From Chloroflexota bacterium (GTDB taxonomy: Bacteria > Chloroflexota > Dehalococcoidia > UBA2979): DNA of 9,130 nt. The stretch covers positions 1-9,130 of the forward strand of contig VYDC01000013.1 of assembly GCA_009843585.1 (NCBI GenBank), written 5' to 3'. The first letter of the stretch is position 1. Each line of letters begins with the position of its first letter. The notes under the pieces were generated by a model, which was not told the origin of the DNA, made no database searches, and saw only the letters and a program-made list of their open reading frames with translations. Made by a program: the position numbers and the translations under genes. This document shows positions 1-6,264 of the stretch, one piece after another.

Positions 1-1032
1 GCCGCGCGCCTCGGACTCCCCGGAAACCCGGTCGCGGCGGTCGCCGCCACGCGCGACAAGTCGCTGCTCCGGGAGCGGCTGGAGGCGGCCGGCATCCCCT
101 CGCCCCCCTGGTGGCGGCTGCGCGAGGGCGACGATCCCGCGGCGCTGAGCCCGAAGATCCGCTTCCCCTGCGTGGTGAAGCCGCTCTCGCTCTCCGGGAG
201 CCGCGGCGTGATCCGTGCCGACGACCCCGACGCCTTCGGCCTGGCCGTTGCGCGCGTGCGGCGGCTGCTGGGCCGCCCCGAGGTCGCTGAGGAGTGCGGC
301 GCGAGCACCGACCTCCTGGTCGAGGGCTACATCCCCGGCCGCGAAATCGCGATCGAGGGACTGCTCGAGCCCGACGCGGCGGGGACGGCGCGGCTGCGCG
401 TGCTCGCTATCTTCGACAAGCCCGATCCGCTCGAGGGCCCCTTCTTCGAGGAGACGATCTACGTGACGCCGTCGCGCCTGACGGCGTCGGAGCAGCGACT
501 CGCCGTCGGTGTCGCCGAACGGGCGGCTCGCGCGCTCGGGCTCGGCCGGGGGCCCGTTCACGCCGAGCTGCGCCTGAACGAGCGCGGCGCGTGGCCCGTC
601 GACCTCGCCGCGCGGTCCATAGGCGGGCTCTGCGCGCGCTCCCTCCGCTTCGCTCCCCGCCAGGCGGGGGAGGAAGGCGCGGGAATCTCCCTCGAGGAGC
701 TGCTGCTGCGCGATGCGGTCGGCGGCGGCGCCGCCACGGCCGGCTACGCGCGGGAGAGCGCCGCGGCGGGAGTGATGATGATCCCGATTCCCGCCCCCGG
801 GATCCTGCGGTCGGTCTCCGGCGTCGCGGCGGCGGAGTCGGTGCCCGGGATCACCGGTCTCTCGCTGGACGCGGCGCGCGGTCGCCGGCTCGTCCCCCTG
901 CCCGAGGGCGCCGAGTACCTGGGCTTCCTCTTCGCCCGGGCCGGGACGCCCGAGGCGGTCGAGGAGGCGCTGCGCCGTGCGCACGCGGCGCTCCGGTTCG
1001 AGATCGAGGCCGGTGCGGGGGAGGCCGGCTAG
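1..1032 (+). CDS. ATP-grasp domain ligase-like protein (5' end outside window)
   Basis: The gene is open from the first base (frame 1), so its start lies upstream; 343 residues are present before TAG. ATP-grasp enzymes couple ATP hydrolysis to joining a carboxylate, via an acyl-phosphate, to an amine, thiol or similar nucleophile. Seen in the fragment: a pre-ATP-grasp stretch ending in the usual 'aGIPsP' turn (about 34-39); the nucleotide-binding lysine and Gly/Ser-rich loop VVKPLSLSGSRGV (58-70); the VEGYIPGREI strand with its acidic pair (107-116); the metal-binding region HAELRL (187-192) followed by DLAAR (201-205); and a C-terminal small domain with IPIPAPGIL (262-270). In relatives the second metal motif is usually Glu-x-Asn-x-Arg; here Glu is Asp and Asn is Ala, which may alter metal binding. 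The gene converges on the radical SAM gene, and the two stops share a CTAG. The substrate is unknown; a biotin-carboxylase-like or peptide-ligase-like role is possible. Confidence 0.85.
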   Translation, partial: AARLGLPGNPVAAVAATRDKSLLRERLEAAGIPSPPWWRLREGDDPAALSPKIRFPCVVKPLSLSGSRGVIRADDPDAFGLAVARVRRLLGRPEVAEECGASTDLLVEGYIPGREIAIEGLLEPDAAGTARLRVLAIFDKPDPLEGPFFEETIYVTPSRLTASEQRLAVGVAERAARALGLGRGPVHAELRLNERGAWPVDLAARSIGGLCARSLRFAPRQAGEEGAGISLEELLLRDAVGGGAATAGYARESAAAGVMMIPIPAPGILRSVSGVAAAESVPGITGLSLDAARGRRLVPLPEGAEYLGFLFARAGTPEAVEEALRRAHAALRFEIEAGAGEAG

Positions 1033-2567
1033 TCGGGGAGCGAGGCCAACTGCCCCGCGGTGGGCTCCGCTCAGCAGAACCACGCCTCGGTGAGCCCCGG
1101 GACGAAGGGCGGCGCGGAGGCGCGGCCATCCGCGGCCGGGCGCGGCCCGCCGGCCGCGCGCGCGGCGGCGTCGCGCAGCGCCCCGAGCACGGCGGCGCTG
1201 GTGAGGGCGGCGCGCTGGCTCGCGTGCGCTCCGCACGAGCCCTGATCCGCCGCCACCACCGACTCCGCGTCGTGAGCAAGCCGCTCCACCCGCGGGTCGG
1301 CGTGCCGCCAGAGGTAGCTCAGCCGCTTCCGGTCGAAGCCCTCGATCCGGCCGGCGTCGGAGAGCCGCGGCACCAGCGGGGAGCCCGGCGGGAGGAGCAG
1401 GCGAAGCGCGTACTGCACCGGCGGCGCCGCGGCCTGCAGGCCGTGGCGCTCCACGAAGTCGAGCATCGCCACGTAGTCGTCGAGCCCGCCCCAGGGCGTG
1501 AAGGCGACCCATGTCGGGCGCAGCGCCACGCCGTGCCGGCGCGTGATCTCCACGGCGCGCTCGAGGTCCGAGGCCTGATGCCCCTTCTCGAGCTCCTCGA
1601 GGACGCGGTCGCTCGTCGACTCGAAGGCCGATGTCACGAAGAGCAGCCCGGCGTCCCTCAGGCGGGGCAGGAGATCCTGGTGCTCGATGAGGTGCTCCAC
1701 CTTCACCGTCGCGTCGAAGGTGACGCCGGGGTGGCGCCGGGCGAGCTCGTCCACGATCGCCAGCGAGTGCGGCACGGCGTTCAGGAAGTCCGGATCGCCG
1801 AACGTGATGTGGCGGGCACCGGCCTCGACCTGCTGCGCCGCGTCGTCGAGCACGACCCGGCGGTCGACGAGCCGGAGCCGCCCCCCGTAGACCGGCGTGA
1901 TCGGACAGTGCGTGCAGCGATGCGCGCAGCCCCGGCTCGCCTCCACGTAGCCCGCGAGCACGAGCCCCTCCCCGGTGTCGCAGCGGGCGTAGCGCTCGAG
2001 GGCAGGCAGGCCGGACCGGTCGGGGGGGAGGAAGCGCTGCCTGGGGAACGACGGCACGGGCGCCCCGGGCTCCGCACCCTCGGGCGGCTCGACGAGGCGG
2101 GGTTCGACGCCCGGCGCGCGGCTCGCGATCGCGTTCGCGAGCGCGACGAGGCCGGGCTCGAACTCGCCTGCGAGCAGCGAGTCGGCGAGCGGCGCGGAGC
2201 GGGCGCCGGCCGGGCCGGGGCCCGCGAGGGCGCCCGCGTAGAGCCCGAAGAGGCAGAGGTGCGCGCGCGGAGCGAGCTCGCGCAGCCGCGGCGCGAGCGA
2301 GACGGCGAGACGCGCCGCGGTGTGCATCGGCACGGCGACGGCGACGAGATCCGCCGCCTGCGCGCGCTCGCGCAGGGCGCCCGGATCCTCGACGGCGAGG
2401 TCGACGCAGCGGACGCGGTGGCCCGCCCCGCGGAGGGCCGCCTGCGCCTGCGCGACCAGGAGCGGCTGGTGCCCGAGCTCATAGGTCGAGACGAGCAGGG
2501 CGTCGGAGGAGGGACGCGGCCCGCCCGAAGACGGCGACGCGCCCTCCGTGGAGCGGCGCCCGCTCAC
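1029..2567 (-). CDS. CUAEP-tail radical SAM selenoprotein with B12-binding-like N-terminal domain (Sec encoded by TGA at 1073-1071)
   Basis: Predicted radical SAM enzyme of 512 residues, read through an in-frame TGA as selenocysteine. It starts at GTG 2567, 10 bases after the nfuA stop, with a weak AGGGCGG ribosome site. Residues about 22-115 form a Rossmann-like, B12-binding-type domain (STYELGHQP at 27-35; VPMHTAARLA at 79-88) that lacks the cobalamin-ligand motif DxHxxG. The radical SAM core begins at CX3CX2C (C214, C218, C221), which binds the [4Fe-4S] cluster; TFGDPDF (255-261) lies where the SAM-contacting strand is expected, and AFESTSD (314-320) is typical of B12/radical SAM proteins. 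The C-terminus is TEAWFC(498)-TGA(499)-AEP, then ten more residues and TAG at 1031-1029. A CUAEP end matches the family I know as CUAEP/CCAEP-tail radical SAM (seleno)protein, whose reaction is not known to me. nfuA lies just upstream in the same operon. Ending at the TGA would remove this family signature. Confidence 0.9.
1038..1072 (-). promoter_or_regulatory. Candidate bacterial SECIS hairpin immediately after the Sec codon
   Basis: On the minus-strand RNA the arm GAGCGGAGCC (1072-1063), which starts at the second base of the UGA, pairs with GGCCUCGCUC (1047-1038). The pairs are nine of ten, including one G-U, with one A-C mismatch. The 15-base loop (1062-1048) is GC-rich with several G residues and a GUU near its 3' side. 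Bacterial SECIS elements are stem-loops inside the coding region just 3' of the UGA with the apical loop about 15-25 bases downstream, and this one fits that position. There is no U-tract, so it is not a rho-independent terminator. Exact SelB-contact bases cannot be assigned by eye. Confidence 0.65.
1071..1073 (-). other. In-frame TGA predicted to encode selenocysteine (residue 499)
   Basis: The codons read TTC TGC TGA GCG GAG CCC, that is Phe-Cys-Sec-Ala-Glu-Pro. The frame stays open for 13 codons past the TGA. The Cys-Sec pair would be a vicinal thiol/selenol suited to redox work or metal/selenium handling; in non-selenoprotein relatives the same place is Cys-Cys. Decoding needs SelA/SelB/SelC/SelD elsewhere in the genome; none is in this window. 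Confidence 0.88.
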
Positions 2568-2577
2568 CGGGGCCGCC

Positions 2578-3183
2578 CTACTTCTTCTGGGGAGCGTAGT
2601 AGGGGTTCTCTCCGTCGGCGTGGTTCGTGGTGTCCACGATGCGCTCGATCTCCGGCAGGACCTCCCGCACGGCGGTCTCGATCCCCTGCGTCAGCGTGAC
2701 GGCGGCGAGCCCGCAGCCCTGGCATCCGCCGCCCATCTCGATGTAGGCGACGCGATCGCGGAAGTCGAGCAGCGTCACGTAGCCCCCGTGCGCGGCGATC
2801 CCCGGGTTGATGCTCTCGTCGATGAGCTGCTGGAGCTGGACCGCGAGCTCGTCGAGCCAGAGCGGGTTCGGGTTCTGGAAGACGAACCCGTTCGCGCGCG
2901 CATCGGCCGGATCGAAGTGCACCGTCACGCCGTCGAGGTAGTCGGCGTTGGCGGCCTCGACGAAGAGCGTCAGCTCGTCACCGAGCGGGAGCACGGCGTC
3001 GTGCTCCGGCTCCTCGCCCTCATCGACGAGCGTCAGGCGGTGGGTGAAGCCCTCCGGCCCCCGGCCGGCCAGCGAGAGCTGTATCCCCGCGATGGGCTCG
3101 GGGAAGCTCTTCGCGGCGTCCCGAAGCCGCGCGCGCGCCTCGTCGGTGACGAGAACGCTCGGCGCCGCTTCCCTCTCGATCAC
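2578..3183 (-). CDS. nfuA: NfuA-type Fe-S cluster carrier protein
   Basis: Cytoplasmic carrier that receives [4Fe-4S] clusters and passes them to client enzymes. From GTG 3183 it has 201 residues, close to E. coli NfuA (191). The N-terminal half is a degenerate A-type (IscA/HesB-like) domain without its cysteines, as in E. coli NfuA. The C-terminal half is a NifU C-terminal domain: INPGIAAHGGYVTL (about 125-138), then GGGCQGCGLAAVTLTQGIE with the cluster-binding CxxC at C154/C157. The tail DGENPYY resembles the E. coli GEHSYY end. These are the only two cysteines. Start: GTG 3183 has GGAGG four bases upstream; GTG 3207 is also in frame, with AGGAG directly abutting it, and could be a leaderless start giving 209 residues. 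The gene lies 10 bases before the radical SAM selenoprotein gene, so it may load that enzyme's cluster. Confidence 0.92.
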   Translation of the reverse strand: MIEREAAPSVLVTDEARARLRDAAKSFPEPIAGIQLSLAGRGPEGFTHRLTLVDEGEEPEHDAVLPLGDELTLFVEAANADYLDGVTVHFDPADARANGFVFQNPNPLWLDELAVQLQQLIDESINPGIAAHGGYVTLLDFRDRVAYIEMGGGCQGCGLAAVTLTQGIETAVREVLPEIERIVDTTNHADGENPYYAPQKK

Positions 3184-3212
3184 TCGCCCTCCAGCCGCCG
3201 TCCGCACCTCCT

Positions 3213-3218
3213 AGCCTA
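3213..3218 (-). promoter_or_regulatory. Possible -10 box for the nfuA-radical SAM operon
   Basis: On the minus strand TAGGCT fits the TANNNT pattern, ending five bases before GTG 3207. If used, transcription would begin at or near that codon, giving a leaderless message or a very short leader for GTG 3183. No convincing -35 hexamer was seen. TA-rich patches are rare in this GC-rich DNA, which is the main support. Confidence 0.3.
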
Positions 3219-3279
3219 TCGCGTTTTGGCCCGGCGCGGTGGCCGCTCGCCGCGCGGGCCCTCCGCACCCGCCGCGGCC

Positions 3280-3285
3280 TACAAT
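3280..3285 (+). promoter_or_regulatory. Possible -10 box for the transporter/CoA-transferase operon
   Basis: TACAAT differs from the TATAAT consensus at one position and ends six bases before ATG 3292. No ribosome site precedes that ATG. Together these suggest leaderless transcription starting at the A of the start codon. No clear -35 element lies 17 bases upstream (3257-3262). Confidence 0.4.
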
Positions 3286-3291
3286 GCCCCC

Positions 3292-4635
3292 ATGACGGAC
3301 GCGGGGGGAGCGGCTCCCGGGACGGCCGGCGAGCCGCGCGGCCCCGGCGCGCCGCGTCGCCGCCGCCCGGCGTGGCGCTTCCACGGCTGGCGCATCGTCG
3401 GCGCCAGCGCCGCCATCGAGGCGCTGATGGGCGCCTTCTTCTTCCATTCCTTCGGCGCCTACGTCGTGCTCCTCTCCGCGCAGTTCGGCTGGAGCAAGAC
3501 GGCGCTCGCCGGCGGCTTCGCGATCGCCCGCGTCGTCGAGGGCGCCGCCGGGCCGGGCCAGGGCTGGCTGCTCGACCGGCTCGGGCCCCGGACGGTGATG
3601 CACGTCGGGATGGTGCTCTTCGGAGCCGGGCTCATCCTCTTCAGCCAGATCGACTCCCTCGCCGGCTTCTACGCGGCCTTCCTCGTCATCTCGCTCGGGG
3701 CGACCCTGGGCGGCTTCCTCTCGATCCTGGTGCCGCTCGTGCACTGGTTCGAGCGGCGGCGGTCGCTCGCGATCGCGATCGCCTTCATGGGATTCGCCTT
3801 CGGCGGCGTCCTGCAGCCGGCGGTGGCGCTCGCGCTCGAGGGCTGGGGCTGGCGCGAGACGGCGTTCTTCTCCGGCGTGCTCTCCATCGCGCTCGGCGCG
3901 CCGCTGGTGCACGTGATGCGTCACCGTCCCGAGGAGCTCGGCGAGCACCCCGACGGAATAGACCCCGAGGAGGCCGCGGCGCTCGACGTGCCGTCGCCTG
4001 CCGGGGGCGTCGACTTCACGGCGGTCGAGGCCCTCCGGGCGCCGGCCTTCTGGCTGATCTCGGCCGGGCACGGCACCGCCCTGCTGGTGGTCGCGGCGCT
4101 GCTGGTCCACTTCGTCCCCTACGCGACGGAGGAGCTGGGCTACTCGCTGCAGCGCGCCTCGCAGGTCGTGCTGCTGCTCACGGTCCTGCAGGCCACGGGG
4201 ATGCTGCTGGGGGGCGCCGTGGGCGACCGCGTCAACAAGAGGCTCACGGCGGCCCTCTGCATGATCGCCCACGCGGCGGCGCTGGCGACGCTGGCGCTGG
4301 CGACCGCGCTCTGGATGGTGCTCGCCTTCGCCGTGGTCCACGGCTTCGCGTGGGGCGTGCGCGGCCCGCTGATGGGGTCGATCCGAGCTGACTACTTCGG
4401 CCGGCGCGCCTTCGGCGTGATCATGGGCTTCGCGAACATCTTCGCGATGCTCGGGATGATCATCGGCCCGCTCGTCGTCGGCGCCCTGGTCGACCGGTTC
4501 GGCAGCTACCAGGGTGCCTTCCTGCTGCTCGCCGCGCTCGGCGCCGCCGGCTCGGGCTTCTTCCTGCTCGCCGTGCCGCCCCGATCCCCCGGTCGGGCGG
4601 AGCTCCCCGCCGCGGGGCCGGCGCCGCTGCCGTGA
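3292..4635 (+). CDS. MFS transporter, monocarboxylate/oxalate-formate antiporter type (first of pair)
   Basis: Inner-membrane major facilitator of 447 residues, a typical 12-helix length. After a charged, Pro/Arg-rich cytoplasmic N-terminus (1-29) the sequence has HGWRIVGASA, then membrane segments with QFGWSKT (64-70) and GWLLDRLGPR (91-100), the latter a motif-A loop between helices 2 and 3. HWFERRRSLAIAIAFMG (151-167) is typical of the monocarboxylate-transporter-like branch. A hydrophilic loop (about 209-250) separates the two six-helix halves; the second half has GGAVGDRVNKR (307-317) as its motif-A repeat. ATG 3292 is chosen because the frame upstream lies antisense to nfuA; an ATG at 3284 is in another frame. 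Its last bases overlap the next gene's start. The context of CoA-transferases suggests an organic acid substrate; direction and identity are not readable. Confidence 0.88.
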   Translation: MTDAGGAAPGTAGEPRGPGAPRRRRPAWRFHGWRIVGASAAIEALMGAFFFHSFGAYVVLLSAQFGWSKTALAGGFAIARVVEGAAGPGQGWLLDRLGPRTVMHVGMVLFGAGLILFSQIDSLAGFYAAFLVISLGATLGGFLSILVPLVHWFERRRSLAIAIAFMGFAFGGVLQPAVALALEGWGWRETAFFSGVLSIALGAPLVHVMRHRPEELGEHPDGIDPEEAAALDVPSPAGGVDFTAVEALRAPAFWLISAGHGTALLVVAALLVHFVPYATEELGYSLQRASQVVLLLTVLQATGMLLGGAVGDRVNKRLTAALCMIAHAAALATLALATALWMVLAFAVVHGFAWGVRGPLMGSIRADYFGRRAFGVIMGFANIFAMLGMIIGPLVVGALVDRFGSYQGAFLLLAALGAAGSGFFLLAVPPRSPGRAELPAAGPAPLP

Positions 4636-6224
4636 GCGCCTCGCCCGCGGCCCCGGCGCGACCGGGGGGCCGCATCTACTACGGCTGGTACATCGTCGCG
4701 GCGGCGCTCGCCACGAACGGGATGTCGGCGTGCCTGCAGGGCTACTCCACCGGCGTCTTCTTCGTGCCGATGAGCGACGACCTCGGCTGGACGCGCACCG
4801 AGTTCATCGTCGCGCTCACGATCTCGCAGTTCGTGATGGCGATCGTGGGCGCGCTCATCGGGGGTCTCATCGATCGCCACGGCGGCCGCATGCTGATGCT
4901 CGCGGGCGCCCTCGTCACCTCGGCGGCCCTGCTGGCGACGGCCGAGGTGGACGAGCTCTGGCAGTGGCGCGTGCTGCGCGGCGTCGCGCAGGCGGTCGGG
5001 GTCGGCCTCGGCGGCCTCCTCGTCGCGAACGTCGTGCTCTCGAAGTGGTTCGTGCGCTACCGCGGGCGCGCGCTCGGCATCGCGGTCACCGGGCTCTCGC
5101 TCGCGGGGGTGCTCACCCCGACCCTGCTCACGCCGGTCGTCGACGACTACGGGTGGCGCGCCGGCTGGCGGGTGCTCGCGGTCGCGACGGCGCTCCTGAT
5201 GATCTCGGCGGCGCTCGTCATGCGGCGGCAGCCGGAGGACCACGGCCTCCTCCCCGATGGGCGCGCCGCGGAGGATCCGGAGGCCGGGGAGGAGGCCGAG
5301 CGAGCCCGCCTCGACTACGACACCTCGCTCACGCGCCGCCAGGCGATCCGCAGCACCGCCCTCTGGCTCCTGGTCGCGGCGTTCGGACTCGGCGGGCTCT
5401 CCTTCACGGCGCTCGGCGCGCAGACGATCCCCTTCCTCACCGACTCCGGCTTCAGCCGCACGACGGCCGCCGGCATGCTCTCGCTCTTCGCGCTGCCCGG
5501 GCTCCTGACGCGGGCGTTCTGGGGGGTGCTCGCCGAGCGCATCCAGCCGCGGCTGCTCGCGGCCGCGGCCTTCCTCGCCACGGCCGCGGCGATGGCGATC
5601 ATCATCCCGGCCGCCCGCAGCGGCAGCACGGCGCTCGTCGCCCTCGGCTTCCTCACCTTCGGGTGCGGCATCGCCGGCTTCGTCCCGATCCAGGAGGTGA
5701 TCTGGGCGAGCTTCTTCGGCCGCCGCTACCTGGGCGGCGTGCGCGGCGTGGCGATGCCCTTCCAGCTCGTCTTCTCGGCGGCGGGACCCTTCGTCGTCTC
5801 GCTCTACTTCGACGCCTTCGCGAGCTACGACGGCGTCTTCGCAGCGCTCGCCCTCTGCGCCCTCCTCGCGACCGTGCTCGTGCTCGCCGCGCCGATGCCC
5901 CGCGCGCGGCGCGCGCCGCCGCGGACGCGCGAGCGAGAGGTCGGCCGGGCGCCGCCCGAGCCGGCGCTCCCCGGGCTGGCGGCCGCCGCGGCGGTCGGGG
6001 CGCACCCCCCGCCGGCGCCGGGTGCCGACGCCCGGGGCACGGACCCGAGGCCACCGGCCCCGGCAGCGCCCGGCCGGGCGCCCGCGCCCCCGCCGCGTCG
6101 CGCCCGCAGCGCGGCGCCGCTGCTCGCCGCCGCCGCCGGCTGCGCGGCGCTGCTCCTGCTCGCGGCGGCGATCCGCCGGAGGCGGCGGGCCGGACGCGTT
6201 GACGCGCGGGACCGGCGGTCGTAA
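4632..6224 (+). CDS. MFS transporter with extended C-terminal tail (second of pair)
   Basis: Paralogue of the preceding transporter, starting at GTG 4632 inside its stop (GTGA overlap), so translation is probably coupled; no ribosome site was seen. Of 530 residues, about 1-420 are the 12-helix major facilitator core: YYGWYIVAAAL (16-26), DDLGWTRTEF (49-58), a motif-A loop GGLIDRHGGR (77-86), SKWFVRYRGRALGIAVTG (137-154) and an acidic central loop (199-232). The rest is unusual: a Pro/Ala/Arg-rich linker (about 421-493), one more hydrophobic segment (about 494-514) and RRRRR (515-519) before a hydrophilic end. The extra helix followed by an Arg cluster resembles a stop-transfer anchor. Tandem stops TAA TAG end the gene. 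The two adjacent transporters could form a pair with different substrates or directions; the tail could instead reflect a sequencing frameshift near 5890. Confidence 0.85.
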   Translation: MSASPAAPARPGGRIYYGWYIVAAALATNGMSACLQGYSTGVFFVPMSDDLGWTRTEFIVALTISQFVMAIVGALIGGLIDRHGGRMLMLAGALVTSAALLATAEVDELWQWRVLRGVAQAVGVGLGGLLVANVVLSKWFVRYRGRALGIAVTGLSLAGVLTPTLLTPVVDDYGWRAGWRVLAVATALLMISAALVMRRQPEDHGLLPDGRAAEDPEAGEEAERARLDYDTSLTRRQAIRSTALWLLVAAFGLGGLSFTALGAQTIPFLTDSGFSRTTAAGMLSLFALPGLLTRAFWGVLAERIQPRLLAAAAFLATAAAMAIIIPAARSGSTALVALGFLTFGCGIAGFVPIQEVIWASFFGRRYLGGVRGVAMPFQLVFSAAGPFVVSLYFDAFASYDGVFAALALCALLATVLVLAAPMPRARRAPPRTREREVGRAPPEPALPGLAAAAAVGAHPPPAPGADARGTDPRPPAPAAPGRAPAPPPRRARSAAPLLAAAAGCAALLLLAAAIRRRRRAGRVDARDRRS

Positions 6225-6264
6225 TAGTCGGCTCGCCTGGCCTCCGGGGTGGAGACGACGAGCC

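Noticed and set aside
1038..1072. Bidirectional rho-independent terminator between the convergent genes
   Set aside because: The hairpin is strong but neither strand has a following U-tract, and on the minus strand it lies inside coding sequence; SECIS is the better reading.
1071..1073. TGA as the true stop of the radical SAM gene (498 residues)
   Set aside because: The preceding Cys, the following Ala-Glu-Pro, the open frame to a TAG that abuts the next gene, and the hairpin over the codon together favour selenocysteine.
294..2699. Long + strand open frame of 801 codons across the ATP-grasp and radical SAM genes
   Set aside because: The product is Arg/Gly/Ala-rich low complexity with no recognisable domain, and it lies over two genes with clear motifs; it is a shadow of high GC.
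3205..3207. GTG 3207 as the nfuA start
   Set aside because: AGGAG directly abuts this codon, too close for normal initiation, while GTG 3183 has GGAGG at four bases. It remains possible only if the message is leaderless, so it is noted as the alternative.
2548..3291. Upstream extension of the first transporter gene to 2548
   Set aside because: The extra 248 residues are antisense to nfuA and resemble no transporter sequence; ATG 3292 with the adjacent TACAAT fits better.
4605..4617. Small GC hairpin (CCCCG/CGGGG) just before the second transporter start
   Set aside because: A five-pair stem with a three-base loop is expected by chance at this GC content, and there is no supporting context.
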